A stretch of DNA of 64,000 nucleotides from Ophiura sarsii. Its lineage: Eukaryota > Echinodermata > Ophiuroidea > Amphilepidida > Ophiuridae. The stretch's first letter is position 1; every line of letters begins with the position of its first letter. Position numbers and translations under genes: made by a program. The stretch lies in NCBI GenBank assembly GCA_035610835.1, contig CM069444.1, positions 2,176,875-2,240,874 on the forward strand. The letters are read 5' to 3'. Below, piece by piece: positions 11,785-23,869 of this stretch. A model generated the notes under the pieces. It made no database searches. It was not told the origin of the DNA and was given only the letters and a program-made list of their open reading frames with translations.

Positions 11785-12260
11785 GCTGAGAGGGGTCACT
11801 CCACTGGGGGGATTCCGATAGGTGCACACAAAATAATCACAGAGTTTCTTAGCTCTCACTTGGTTTTTTAGATTCAATATCAGATGGTAAAAGATGTCTG
11901 TCTTTCGTCAGTACACACACATTTGTTTTATTCCATATTCATTGGTAGGTGACTCCAAACAATAAGATAAACCAAAAAATATTTCTGCAAAAGAGATAAC
12001 AAACAAGAAATTGTAAACTTTATTATGCGAAGATTAAAAAATATCAACACAGCAACCTCCACAGCAAGCGCTTGTGTTATCAAAATTGAACGCTGTCTTG
12101 TACATAAATAACAATAACATTGTACTCTTTGGCAATGCGATTCCCCGCAATCCAAAAGAAACGCATAATGCTGTTCTTTTTGGGAGTGATTAACAATTGG
12201 ATGATTGGCCAAATGTTTTGAATTGAATGATACGGTACATTTATTAGGCCATTTCACATT

Positions 12261-12686
12261 GTTATAATAAAATGATTACATTAAATAGGCATTTATTTTC
12301 GAATTCTTATTGTAGTCCTTTTTGGTTGAATACCCACCACACCATACCAGTAAGATTGATTGAACCAGGAAAGCTGATCTGATTGAACAATAAAAATAAA
12401 AATAATTCATTCCAAATCCAAATCATGAAATCATGACATAAATTAGGGCCTAATATTACCACATTTTCAAATGATTTTACAGTTTAAAAACGAACTTAAA
12501 TAACGATCTACATCTTCAAGAGATAGTCACTTCATAAACCAAATGTTAGAAGGCTTAAAATAAAAGAATTTTCGAATAATTCTCACCATTCTAACGTGAT
12601 CTCGTAAGAGTCGTATACCAGCCGTAGTGTCACTCAGTGTAGTCATGCACCTGAAAATATTTTTCTGGGTTGCTCCCATATGCTAA
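12261..12686. other. Putative 5' non-coding exon and promoter-proximal DNA of CCDC74-like gene
   Basis: On the minus strand, GATCACGTTAGAATG|GTGAGA at 12587 is a reasonable donor for a 5' untranslated exon that would join to an acceptor near 11800. There is no coding evidence, and the transcription start is unknown. Confidence 0.3.
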
Positions 12687-12692
12687 TTAGGG

Positions 12693-12706
12693 GTTGCTAT
12701 GGCGAC
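12693..12706 (-). promoter_or_regulatory. RFX X-box
   Basis: GTCGCCATAGCAAC on the minus strand fits the X-box consensus RYYNYYATRRNRAC at every position. RFX factors use such sites to drive ciliary genes. It lies about 110 bases upstream of the putative 5' exon donor of the CCDC74-like gene. Binding is inferred. Confidence 0.7.
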
Positions 12707-12954
12707 TAATGACCTAAGCAACCTTAGCCAATTTACGTATTTTCATGGTGCCTGTATCGTGAAAATATTCATAAAATGCCTTCCTTTTGACTAAATAAAA
12801 TAAGTAAATCAAAGTAATTACATTATATTGGCATTTTTAAAGATATTTGATTGGCGTTAATATGTAACAATATTACATTTTGATATTGACATATCTGAAA
12901 GAGTCTGTTTACGATTTGGATTGACCTTTGTAACAAATATGGCGGATGGAAATG

Positions 12955-14352
12955 GCTATTCGTACAACTGTTGTACGAATTGCACGAAGATTTCTGTAAT
13001 TCGCACAACGACTCTGGACCAATGAGGTTCGAGCATACCGCTATCCCGGCTGCTTAATTTCTTTCTGCAACTATAACGGGATGCATCCCATTGTATTACT
13101 TCGCTACTACGCTTTATTCCGTGTATCGATCTGTTGTCTATTGCATCCCGTTATAGTTGCATAAAGAAAATACGCATCCCGGCTATGCTACATGTATGAC
13201 TGGCCTTATGACATCAAGTCTGCATAGATGGTTTAATTAAATTAGAATTGGATTTTTAAAAAAAAAATTCGAACCCATTTGGTGCGATGTGTACTTTTGA
13301 CCAATATTTTTATTGAAAATCAATCACTTTAGTAGTATTTCATTTTGCCTTGACCATCACTATGAAAAATCAGGGGGGTGGGGTGATTACATTGACCACC
13401 TCCCCCAGGTCAAAAAGTGGGGGTGGGGGATATCCCGCCCATCCCACCCTGGATTTCCGCCCTTCTTTAATGGACTCTCTTTCCCCCCATAGGCCTCCCA
13501 TGTCTTAATATTACAATAGTTGTACGAATTACAGGCTCCCCTCACTAGACCCCCTCTCCAACAATATTTGTACGAATTACAGGGACTCCCCACAGAGGAC
13601 CCCCTCTTCTCTTCAACAATAGTTACGAATTACAGGGACTCCCCATCACAGAGGACCCCCTCTTCTCTTCAACAATAGTTATTACAGGGACTCCCCATCA
13701 CAGTGGACCCCCTCTAATTCTCTTCAACAATAGTTATGAATTACAGGGACTCCCAGGGACTCCCCATCACAGAGGACCCCCTCTTCTCTTCAACAATAGT
13801 TGTACGAATTACAGGGACTCCCCATCACGACCCCCTCTTCTCTTCAACAATAGTTTTGTACGAATTACAGGGACTCCCCCACAGGGGACCCCTCTTCAAT
13901 CAACAATAGTTGCATACGAATTACATGGACTCCCTCTTACTTTTTACAATGAATGAGAAGGGACTCCCCCTCTTATTACAATAGTTGTACGAATTACAGA
14001 GACTCCCCTATTTTTTACAACAGTTATACTAAGATACTCGGCCCCTCCCAATTATAATATGTACAAGAGACTCACATCTTCTTACAATATATAGTTGTCA
14101 TGTTGTACGAATAACAGGGTCTTTTATTTTACAATAGTTGTACGAAACAGGGACTCCTCTTTTATTTTACTAGTTGTACGAATAACAGAGACTCTCGTCT
14201 AATTCGTACAACAGTTGTGCGAATTACAGCGATACCTCGCTTATTCGTACAACAGTTGTGCGAATTACAGCGATACCTCGCTTATTCGTACAACAGTTGT
14301 GCGAATTACAGCGATACCGCGCTAATTCGTACAACAGTTGTACGAATAGACT
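12955..14352. repeat. Palindromic minisatellite (TCGTACAAC/GTTGTACGA)
   Basis: Units of about 50-65 bases from 13505 share AATAGTTGTACGAATTACAG and GGGACTCCCCATCACAG. At 14206-14345 they become three 41-base copies with CAGTTGTGCGAATTACAGCG. An isolated palindrome, TCGTACAACTGTTGTACGA, lies at 12960. Short frames across the array are artefacts. Confidence 0.75.
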
Positions 14353-14741
14353 CTTCCATGGCGGATATTTCGAACGAAATTCTACGGCTGTCAACTAAGA
14401 ATAAAATTCGGAATTGTTAGTCAACGAATCAACTAAATATTTGTGTAGATTCATATTAAGATGATAAAAAGTAACATTAAAATGTCACGAAATCATGAAA
14501 TGAAATTGACTAAGCTAAGCTTAATAACTAACTGATGGCAAATAAATCCTGTCTATTTGGACGGTGCAAAATTCGGAAGTGTTTACCCACTTTTTTCTGT
14601 TTATGATTTTGATATGCAATTTGGAGCGAGTTAAATTGTGACCATATGTACAAGTAACAAGTATGACATGTACCGAAATGGGCAATATCCTCATATTATC
14701 CATATAGGTCTTACATACGGAATAAAGCACGAGGCAGCAAT

Positions 14742-14787
14742 TGTTTTACTTGGTATACTTACTTACTTACTTGGTATACTTGGTTGA
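14742..14787 (-). repeat. Short-repeat 3' tail of non-LTR element
   Basis: After the reverse-transcriptase stop the minus strand reads GTATACCAAGTAAGTAAGTA, a short tandem tail as seen at 3' ends of CR1/jockey-group elements. Confidence 0.55.
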
Positions 14788-16444
14788 TTAGTCCTCTTTT
14801 CCAATGGGAAGGACTCTCAGTCGATTCTTGAAGGAGGCCACAGTAGGTGCAGAAACCAGATTTTCAGGCAATTTGTTCCAGGTATTAACTACTCTGTTTG
14901 AGTAGAAATGACCTGCCAACTGAGTTCTGCTACGCCTGACAAAGAGTTTGTCTGAATGTCCTCTGAGATCTCTGTGGGGGAGTGAGAAGTATTTTTCGGC
15001 TGGTGTCTTATAGAGACCGTGTATGAACTTGTAGGTGTCTATGAGCTCTGTTTTACTTCTCCTCTCCTGTAGGGATTCAATGGCGATGTCTTGATGTTTG
15101 CATAGGCGTAGGCATCTTTTCTGCACCTTTTCTAATATCTTTATATTTTCTTTGGATCTGGGGCTCCACACAGTTGATGCATATTCCAGGGCTGGGCGGA
15201 CGAGTGAAGTATAGAGAGTTTTGACTTTCTTCTCATCCAGGCCTGTGAAGCAGCGGCGAAACATGGCAATCTTCCGGTGGGCTTTTTTGACAATATCTTT
15301 GATGTGTCTTGTTGGGGTAAGGGTATTACTTACAGTGATACCCAAGTCTTTTTGGTTGTCCACTTCCTGCAGGTATACTCCATTTAGAGTGTATTGGTAA
15401 TCTATGGCAGCCTTAATACGTAGAACTACACATTTCTCGGCGTTGAAGTCGAGGAGCCATAGTTTAGACCATGCAGAGAGTGAATTTAAGTCACGTTGGA
15501 GAGCGTCACAATCGGTTTTAGTCACAATCTCGGTGTACACTTTAGTGTCGTCAGCGAACATTTTTGCTGTATTTGAGACCATATCTGGAATGTCGTTGAC
15601 GAAGAGTATAAAAAGGATTGGTCCAAGGATAGATCCTTGAGGAACTCCACTTGTTACATTCCTCCACTCAGAAACACCGTTTCTTAGAATAACTCGTTGT
15701 CTCCGACCACTCAGGAAGCCCTCGATCCATGCCAATAGGTGACCACGAATTCCCAGATGGTATAGCTTGTATAGAAGACGTTTATGGGCCACAGTGTCGA
15801 ACGCTTTTCTGAAATCTAAGTAGACTATATCCACTCCCTTTTTCTCGTCAACAGATGTGGTCCAGTCGAATATGCATTCTAGGAGTTGGGTGACACACGA
15901 GCATCTTTTTTGGAATCCGTGCTGGTCACATGATATCAGGTCGTTTTCTACAATAAACTCCATCATCTGGTCGTAGATAATTCTTTCCAGAATTTTCACA
16001 ATTTGACTGGTGAGCGACACAGGTCTGTAATTATTGGGGCTGAGTCTAGAACCTTTTTTGAAGAGAGGTGTTATGTTGGCGTCTTTCCAGTCCTGTGGGA
16101 TGAAACCTGTAGCGAGTGTCTTCTCAAAGAGAATGCTGAGTGGCACATCAAAGTCGGGTACGTTTTTTAGAATGTTGACATGGAATCCATCGGGTCCACA
16201 CGCCTTGTTAAGATGCAGTTTGGTCAGCTTATCTCTCACAGTTTTCGGTGATATATTGATGTTGTACATGTTAGCCTGGGTGTATCTAACTGGAGGAGGC
16301 ATGTTTATTTGCTGCCCGTCAGGTTCCGTTTTCAACACACTGGCAAAGAAATTGTTGAGCAGGTTGGCTTTTTGTTTGTCATCCGTAATCTTTGTTCCAT
16401 TCTGCTCCAGTACTTCTACGGTAGAAGAAGATCTAGAGAAGTGT
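14788..16444 (-). CDS. Non-LTR retrotransposon reverse transcriptase (CR1/jockey group), 5' end lost in gap
   Basis: About 552 codons with no stop. Seen in order: CGPDGFHVNIL and NYRPVSLTSQIVKILERII (fingers), DFRKAFDTVAH (motif A, catalytic Asp), SGVPQGSILGPILFILFVND (motif B), FADDTKVYTEI (motif C, catalytic Asp pair), then a thumb/C-terminal domain ending in TWNKLPENLVSAP and RLRVLPIGKED. It copies element RNA into DNA at a nicked target. The frame has no lesion, so the copy looks young. The endonuclease half should lie upstream, but the frame meets 100 Ns, and the DNA beyond them is a mariner-like MITE. Frame continuation past the Ns is not real. Exact clade was not determined. Confidence 0.9.
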
Positions 16445-16544
16445 NNNNNNNNNNNNNNNNNNNNNNNNNNNNNNNNNNNNNNNNNNNNNNNNNNNNNNNN
16501 NNNNNNNNNNNNNNNNNNNNNNNNNNNNNNNNNNNNNNNNNNNN
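16445..16544. other. Assembly gap (100 N)
   Basis: Exactly 100 Ns, the usual placeholder for a gap of unknown size. The missing 5' part of the adjacent reverse-transcriptase element probably falls here. Confidence 0.95.
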
Positions 16545-16565
16545 TATAGCTGTGTAAACTATTTA

Positions 16566-17120
16566 CAGTCATCACAAAAAGTAACTATACAGGTAATAAA
16601 TGAGCTTCTAACTCTAAAAATATATATAATAACTAATAATATTAAATTATAAAGTTGTTGAAAAATTTATCTTCTTCAATATGAGATATTGCACGCTAGG
16701 ATCGGGTGTTTATTGAGGAAGTGACACTCTGAAATGTATAAAGGTGAAGTCCGATTTTCATTTTCACATTTTTCTTTTCTACACGCGGACCAGTGTACAT
16801 TATCGATAACAGGTAGTGCAATTGGGAGATGCATGCGAAGGTTGGACAGTCGGCAGTATTGTTCCGATGGATCAATTTGCCACACACACGCTACCTGCCA
16901 TAAGTCTCCCCGGTGATGAAATGTGAAAATGAAATTGTGACTTTACCTTACATTTTGTATTGTCATTTCTTCAATATTCAACCGATGCTAGCATGCAATA
17001 TTTCATATTAAAGAAGATATATTTCTCAACAACTTAATGATTTAATATTTTTAGGTAGGATATATATTTTAGAGTTAAAAGCCTATTTATTACCTGTATA
17101 GTTACTTTTTTTTATGACTG
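16566..17120. mobile_element. Mariner-like MITE (CAGTCATC family), complete
   Basis: 555 bp. Ends CAGTCATCACAAAAAGTAAC and GTTACTTTTTTTTATGACTG are inverted and flanked by TA. Inner blocks, TCTTCAATATGAGATATTGC and complement, form a second palindrome. Near-twin of 49809-50362. Confidence 0.8.
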
Positions 17121-17379
17121 TACTTTGGTTTTATTTACCATATCGCCAGATGGTTTGTCGCCCATTCGGAGTCTTGCTGTGTTTAGTTGAATTCCAACTT
17201 TCTCACTCTGCTGATGTCGCGTCAGTAACAATATTTGGTTTAATTATTGGTGTAAGACAGCATGGAATTAACCTAGTACAAATCATCTATTGACGGATTA
17301 AAGGATTAAAAACTTTATTCCGCAATGTGATCTTTACATCTTTAAAGCGCGGTGTGTTCTTTGTAGAGCGCCATATAAA

Positions 17380-17465
17380 TGCTTGTTATTATTATTACAC
17401 TAGTCTAATTTATTATTATTACACTAGTCTAATTTATTATTATTACACTAGTCTAATTTATGAAT
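17380..17465 (+). repeat. Three 23-base tandem copies after a TTATTATT tail
   Basis: TTATTATTATTACACTAGTC is repeated three times, just after GTAGAGCGCCATATAAATG, a common 3' end of invertebrate retroposons. Confidence 0.7.
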
Positions 17466-17471
17466 GTCTTT

Positions 17472-17755
17472 GGGATGCACCATTTGATTTTCAGGGGGGG
17501 GGCGCATGGAAGTTGGGGTCGGGCGAAATTTGTTTTTCGCCGCCTTTGGTGAAGTTTCTTTTTTAGGCAAAGTCGGCAAAGTTTTTATTTTTAGGTTTAA
17601 TGTTTTTCTTACCATTGAGTGGGCGAGTCAGATTTTTCTTCCTTTTTCCTGGTCAGTGGGCAAAGTTTTTGTTTTTCCTGGATAGTGGGCAAAGTTTTTA
17701 TTTTTAGAAAAGTTCCATACCCCTCCCCTCCCTGAGTGTCTAATGGTGCATCCCT
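17472..17755. mobile_element. MITE with GGGATGCACCATT ends
   Basis: Inverted ends GGGATGCACCATTTGA and CTAATGGTGCATCCC, with repeated GTGGGCAAAGTTTTT inside. Class unknown. Confidence 0.6.
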
Positions 17756-17759
17756 TACA

Positions 17760-18430
17760 CCAACAATACACCACTTATTGCCTCTCGTCTTGATTACGTG
17801 TATTATAAATGCCGGTCATAACTATTCCATTATGGCTGGCATAGTTTTACAAAGTTCAGAAAGATTTCGCCTTTCGATTCAGTTTCGTATTCCTTTTTTA
17901 TAATTGTATATATATGCTCAAAACAAAAGACAAACAGTAATAGGCCTATGTATGAGTTACAACCACACAGTACATAGGCCTACATGTACATGTACATTCG
18001 GTTTCAGTTAGTAATACCAGGTTTTGTTGAACGGACGACCTATTCGCTGCAAAAGGGCCTGTATCCCGATTTAATTCTGGATACAGGCCCTTTTGCAACA
18101 AAACAACAATTTCAATGGCTGTTTACAATGAGATGTAGGTCTTTTTGAAAAAAATGACTTTGTTCCTTGAAACATATGATTTTTCCCTATACATTTCTAT
18201 ATCAAACTCATTTTTTGAAAAAATGCACCATAGCCCTTTTGCAAAATACCTCTTCATATTTGAATATATGGCGTTTTTCAATAAATAGCGATGGTATTGT
18301 TTTAATCAAGTTTTGCTGTATTTTTGTTAGTAGAAACAACAACAATAATGGCAATTTTTAATGTTCATCTGAATTCTGAAGTAATTTTTTAAACATTTAA
18401 AAATGTCAACACCACTTAAAGTCCCTTTTA
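17760..18430. other. No gene seen; one short hairpin
   Basis: AT-rich DNA. The only structure is a hairpin at 18049-18099, with arms GCAAAAGGGCCTGTATCC and GGATACAGGCCCTTTTGC. Confidence 0.55.
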
Positions 18431-19383
18431 ATGCTTTAATGCCAACTTAAAATGATGCAATGATGGCTCAAGTGTATTTGCATGAACATTAAAAATCCAT
18501 TAATGTTAACGCATGTCACACATCGTAGCAGGTGGCTACAATGGAAAATACGCTTTTATCGTTTTTCTATATTTACCCGGCCTTAAAACCACAATTTTGA
18601 CAGTCAATAGAATTGCATCGCTTTGTAACTCAGAACATATTTATGATTTATGATCATATGTAAATCTGCAAGAAAATCTCCTTTCTAAAAAAAAAAAAAA
18701 ATCATGAATAGAGGACGCCCCCTGTAGGCCTAAAGATGACATAATATGCCTTTAAATCAGTATTGTTTTGAATTCAACTCGAATCTCCTGGGTAATATAC
18801 TCACATTAATCATGTTGACCTTGAGAGAGTTTTAGGCACATACAATCCCAACATATATTTTTACAAGGTTGTTAAGCCTTATTGGGCTAATTGCTCAAGC
18901 TAGAATTGGGCTACTTTTTCGACAGTGTTGGAACATTTTGTCTCATGGATGGATAAAAAGCTACTTCAGCTACTTCATCAGCTATTGTATTGATACTAAT
19001 GTTATCATAAAGCTGAAGCCACAATTTGTAGCCATATTTGTCTAATTTTTTACTTTAAAAAAGATGCATTGGGCAAAACATAGATTTTAGAAAGTGGTGG
19101 TGGCACGGCAAATTGGGCTGGTTTTTCGGACAAATTGATTTGATGCAAAAGTTACCATTAGATCGTTCTACTTGAACAATTTAGTTTTAGCAAAACTGGT
19201 GTTAACATTGTGTCTGTGTAGTGAATATATTATTATATCATGGATTATCAGCCATTAAGGATTTTGCCATAGCTATAGACCGTGATCACCACTGTGCGGT
19301 AGGTTAATTATGCCTTTAAAACTTAATCAGCAGATATGATGTATGCAGTTTGCTGTTGTTGTTGTTGTTGTTGTTGTTGTTGA
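18430..19383. repeat. Duplicated ~1 kb block, copy 1, ending in (TTG)n
   Basis: Matches 28498-29640 in the same orientation, for example AATGCCAACTTAAAATGATG and GGGCTAATTGCTCAAGCTAG. It ends in a TTG microsatellite. A TTAA MITE half (18575-18751) sits in this copy only. Confidence 0.75.
18575..18751. mobile_element. TTAA hairpin MITE, right half only
   Basis: Carries TCATGAATAGAGGACGCCCC and GACATAATATGCCT followed by TTAA, matching the right arms of 38079-38455 and 58794-59166. The left arm is missing. Confidence 0.65.
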
Positions 19384-19575
19384 TGCGGCTCTGTATGGCA
19401 TTGTTGTTCCTTCTCTATCAGTAAGTTTCATTTCAAACAAGAAGAGTCTAAAAAGACAAACAGCTCTCAGAGAATTTCAATGACGATGGAATGTAAATAG
19501 ATTGGTAAAGGTTGGGTCACACCCTGAAAAATGCCAAGTGTCAAGGGTATAGTTTCAACCAAATCTTACGTGGTT

Positions 19576-19924
19576 CAGGGCCGTCAGACACTTTTGCCCA
19601 AGGGGGTGCGTTTTCACCTAAAATTTTCGTAAAGGTTGCCCAAAATTTTTCCAAGTCAGTCACCTCGTGAATTTCACGTAAGTGTGGGGGGGGGGGGGGG
19701 GGGGGGGTAAAGTCAAAAAATTTCGCACGTCAACATTTTCGCACGGACACAAAATTTCGCAGTCCAAAAAGCACTGTAGTCAATGTTTTATGAGTAGTTT
19801 TACTATCATTGAAATTTTAAACTAAGAAAAACGCAATTTTTACCCAAAAAAAGAAAAAAAGAAAAAATTCAAGGGGGTGCATCCGCACCCAACGCACCCC
19901 CCCCCCCCCCATCTGACGGCCCTG
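19576..19924. mobile_element. MITE with CAGGGCCGTCAGA ends, copy 1
   Basis: Inverted ends CAGGGCCGTCAGACAC and ATCTGACGGCCCTG, flanked by TGGTT on both sides. The interior has TTTCGCACG repeats and poly-G/poly-C runs. A second copy lies at 62839-63155. Confidence 0.75.
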
Positions 19925-19981
19925 TGGTTGATATGGATGCTTCAAATTGAATGAACTTTGAGTTCATATTAGTGTTGTTAA

Positions 19982-21078
19982 GGGCAGTGTCAACCCGGCA
20001 CTTGTTTCAAAAATTGAATTTCATATTTCTCTATTATTTTATACTTTTATATGTATAATTCTATCATTACCATCATAAGTTACTAATCGGAAGCGATTAT
20101 TTCCCGTTCTTTTGGGTGATTTAAAATTGTTGTTTTGGTAAGTTTGAGCCAGGAAAAGGCGCATGGTTATTTGGCGGGAATTTAAGCGGAGTTCCGCGCT
20201 TTTCAAATGCTGCGACAGCTGATCGATCATTGCGTCGCGCGCTGAAACTTCCCGCGCGTAATACTAGACGCGCCGCTTAATATCCGCGACGTAGACGCAA
20301 AAAACAAAAGAGCGCAAAAAAATGTCTAAAAATGTAAACAAAGGCCAATCTTACGATCATTTAAATTTCAGTTTTCTTCCAATTTCTTCACATTGTGACA
20401 ATATAAATTGAATCTGATAGTTTATTATGATTGTTCATAATAGTATACTCTCTTTTTAGGTCACACGCCCCTGTATTCCGTGAACATTTAGCTTTAAATG
20501 GTGGAAAATGTCAATATTTTTACTAAATCGCTGTTTTCTAGAAGTTCAAATTTGAAGGAATTTTACGATTTTTCAGACAGCATAACTAAAAAGATATCAA
20601 ACTATCAGGTAAGATTTTACTACCATTGTGTAGAGGACTTTCAGCGCTAGGAGGCAATTTTTTATTTTTTCGATTATGGATTTTAAACTCGAGATATGCA
20701 TCCAAAAAGTGCCAAAAATGTGATTTTTGAGATAAAAATCTCATTGTTGGCAATTTTTGGTCAATATTTTCAAAACTAAAAATTGTTAAGCAAAAAAAAA
20801 AAGTGCTTCCTAGATAATTGACTTTAGATGATTTTGGTGAAATATTGAAATTTTTAATCAAAAACTGATTTTGTTAGGTTGTCTGAAAAATTTTGGCGCC
20901 AAAAAAGTGATTTTTGGGCAAAAATGTAGAAATCACTTTTTTGGGGGAAATTGAATACCTAATATAGATTCTCCGACTCATTTCGTTAAAAAAATTGTAT
21001 ACTTTTATGTACATTACATTATTAGTTTAAAAGTTGCAGTGCTTGATAAATGTCATATATTTAGGGTTGACACTTCCC
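19982..21078. mobile_element. 1.1 kb inverted-repeat element, TTAA/TTAG flanks
   Basis: Ends GGGCAGTGTCAACCC and GGGTTGACACTTCCC are inverted, flanked by TTAA on the left and TTAG on the right. The interior has paired TTTTTGGC and ATTTTTG blocks. No convincing frame. Confidence 0.55.
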
Positions 21079-21082
21079 TTAG

Positions 21083-21426
21083 GCATAGTAAAAAAAATTA
21101 CATGTTTCCCGTCCGGACTTTTTAAAAAAAGGAATTGGTCGAATTTGCAAGAACGACGAAGGAACATCCGTCTATCAATCATGTATAAAATTCATGCAAA
21201 TGATATAGCAATCCCAATTCCAGAACATATCCAACGTCAAACTACAACGACTACTACTAGACAATATCACCCAAAGAAATTCCGACTAGTCAAAGCATCC
21301 AAAAATGTGTATAAATACAGCTTTTTTGCAAATACAATATCAGAGTGGAACAACCTCCCTTCATCCGTCTTAGAGTCAAAAACCGTTGAATGTTTCAAAA
21401 CCGGTGTAAATAAGCATGTAATGTAG
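21083..21426 (+). pseudogene. Non-LTR reverse-transcriptase C-terminal fragment
   Basis: Encodes LQERRRNIRLSIMYKIHAND, YKYSFFANTISEWNNLPSSV and ESKTVECFKTGVNKHVM, the familiar tail of CR1/jockey-group polyproteins, then TAG. The catalytic core is absent, so this is a 5'-truncated dead copy next to the element at 19982-21078. Confidence 0.75.
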
Positions 21427-21429
21427 ATT

Positions 21430-22514
21430 AAGTTCATCTGGTCTGTTTCATCATTCGCCATTTTGTTTTTCTCAATTAGATGTTGCTCTAAGCAATTTTA
21501 TTGAGTATTAATTTAGATTTAGATTTAGATTTAGAGGGAGGGTCTTACTATTTATTATTTTCCCATTTTTTGCTATTTTTTTCAAGATGGCCGCCAAGTC
21601 GAAAGTGACCAACTGACTGGGTTGCAGACACTCCTAAACAGGATTTTCCACTCTAATTGCCAGAGGAATAAAAATATGAAAAGGATTACCTAATATAATA
21701 GAGCCAAGTACACATTGTTTCTTTATGTTTTCTTCATTTTTCAGGTAGTTGAATGAGGAACAAAACATCATTGATCGAAAGGATGTAGGCCTACATGTAT
21801 TGGTCCCCATGGTACTATTTCAATTGAGAAGCCATGTCAATAATTCCGTGAACATGCTATGAAATGATACAGCATTTCTATTACACCTGCCATTCCTATG
21901 GGCAAAGCATCAATCACTAAAAAGAAAATTTAAAAAAAAAATATTAAAAAATTAAAATTAAAAAAAATCTTTTTTTTAAATGTTTTTAATTTTTTTTTTT
22001 TACAGAGTTTTCGGGAATAGTAAATAGTAAAAAATACGAGGCGGCGGCCAAAAAGGAGGCGGGCGGGGACGGGAAACATGTTTATTTTTTTACTAGGCCT
22101 TAATTGAATACTCTCAAACATTCATAAATTGGATTACTTGACTATTCCAGAATTAACTAACGTTACGTTTATGGTGAGCCAGTGATGAAGGGAGACAAAA
22201 TAATTCGATGATAAGTTGTAGGCCTATATTGAATTGAAACTAAAATAACTCAAAAGCACACCCACACAAATCACTTTACACAAACTTCATTATGAGCCCA
22301 ACACACTCACTCCACAAATCACCATATCACCCCATTTTGCCCTAAAACTCACTACCCCATCCACAGAGAGATCTCTCTGGTGAAACTGTACAAAGTTGGC
22401 AGTGTGAAGGTCAAGTGCAATCAATGTCGATAAATTGTACCACATGAGATTATTATGTTATAGCTGATGCCATCATTACTGCTTGCACATGTCCTGTCCG
22501 GTCTTGTTTAATAA
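21430..22514. other. No gene seen
   Basis: A short ATTTAG run (21507-21530), an A/T-rich palindrome around 21935-22000 and GGCGGGCGGGG near 22060. No credible exon or element boundary. Confidence 0.5.
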
Positions 22515-23445
22515 TGCACTTATCAATTGCAGTCCCGGCCCCGGGGGACCCGGGGCATGGCGGGGACTATGCAGGGACCGTACGCAAACGTACAAAAAAT
22601 ATGGCCCGGCTATGCGGGGGCGTGTACCCGGGGCGTACAAAACGTGCCCCCGCTAGCCGGGGCGTGTAGCCGGGGCATAGCGGGGACGTACATTACTGAA
22701 AAAATAGGCCGGGCATTGTAGCGGGGGCGTACGCTAGGGTACACGAATGTACACCCCGGGGCATAGCCAGGGCATAGCCGGGGCATAGCCGGGGCGTACA
22801 CATACATAGCGGGGACGTACGCTAAGGTACAAAAAATGTACACCCCGGGGTGTAGCCGGGGTGTACGCACCCCTAGCGGGGATGTACACTGAGGTACATA
22901 TCATCCACACCGGGGCATAGAGACTATAAAATACAGACATGCACTATATTAAACTTTAAAATTAGTCACCGCGATTGATCAATGCCTGGATTTTCTACCA
23001 TGACTACGGTAAACTTAGTACAATTTGACCATATAGTGCTTTTGCCTGGAATAATGTACACGGTAGGGCCCGGATAGATAGACAACACCTACTTGCAGGC
23101 CCGTAAGTCAGGGAGGGGGAGCCCCCCCCCCTCAATTCCCCCTCCCAAGTCCCAAAGAAGGTCCAAAATCCCCCTCCCAAGTCAATTAGATCAATCATCA
23201 TGTTGTCGGTCCATTTTTAAAACTTAAATACTGTTTGTTCATAATAAATAAATTGGATCAAAACTTTCCAATGTTGCCGGTGGGTACGCATGATCTATCA
23301 AAAATAAAGCTACACAATATGATGTCCATACATTTTTTGACTCGATTCATTTCTGGTTGACAACAGACTGAGATAGATCATGCCAACATTATAGTATTTT
23401 TAGTTTTAGGCCTCTGGTAAGTTTTATTCTGGAGCACTGTATAAA

Positions 23446-23869
23446 CCAAGCGTGTGCAACCTGCGGCCCGCGGGCCACATGCGGCCCGCCGACCTCTAAT
23501 CTGCGGCCCGCGAAGCAATCCTAAAATTCCAAATGATGCGGGGAACTCCCTAGTTTTACACAAATAGCGGATTGATTTGGTGGTTTGCTCCCTTATATTA
23601 GTAGGGCGACGCGCTGCATTAAGTAAATATAACCAAGGTGTGATTGCGTGATAAAATTCTTGGTTAAAATGGCGCTTGCAGCAGCTAAAGCGAGTAAAAA
23701 GAGGAAATTACACGAAGAGAAGCGGGTATTCCATGAGTAATGGACTTCCCCTCTCCCTATTACTCCTCCTCCGGACGTGTTTTGGAATGTTTGACAATCG
23801 CTGCGGCCCGTGAATAGATCTCAAAATCGCAATGCGGCCCGTGTGGTAGAAAAGGTTGCACATGCTTGG
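23446..23869. mobile_element. hAT-type element nested in the GC-rich element
   Basis: Ends CCAAGCGTGTGCAACC and GGTTGCACATGCTTGG are inverted, with TATAAA on both sides. The CTGCGGCCCGCGGGCC subterminal repeat is typical of hAT elements found in many animals. Confidence 0.75.
23669..23740 (+). pseudogene. hAT transposase N-terminal remnant
   Basis: 24 codons, SKKRKLHEEKRVFHE then a stop, matching the start of the hAT transposase group that opens with a KKRK basic stretch. The rest of the transposase is deleted. It supports the hAT call for the surrounding 424-bp element. Confidence 0.55.

Noticed and set aside
14358..14420. ATGGCGGATATTTCG... as a possible first coding exon
   Set aside because: The frame stops after about 20 codons and has no donor site; it follows the minisatellite.
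16445..16575. Extension of the reverse-transcriptase frame across Ns to an ATG at 16575
   Set aside because: The N run is a gap, and the bases beyond belong to a mariner-like MITE; the joined frame has no meaning.
22610..22940. Cys/Pro/Tyr-rich frames on the minus strand
   Set aside because: Produced by the GGGGCGTAC tandem units of the GC-rich element arm, in several frames at once.
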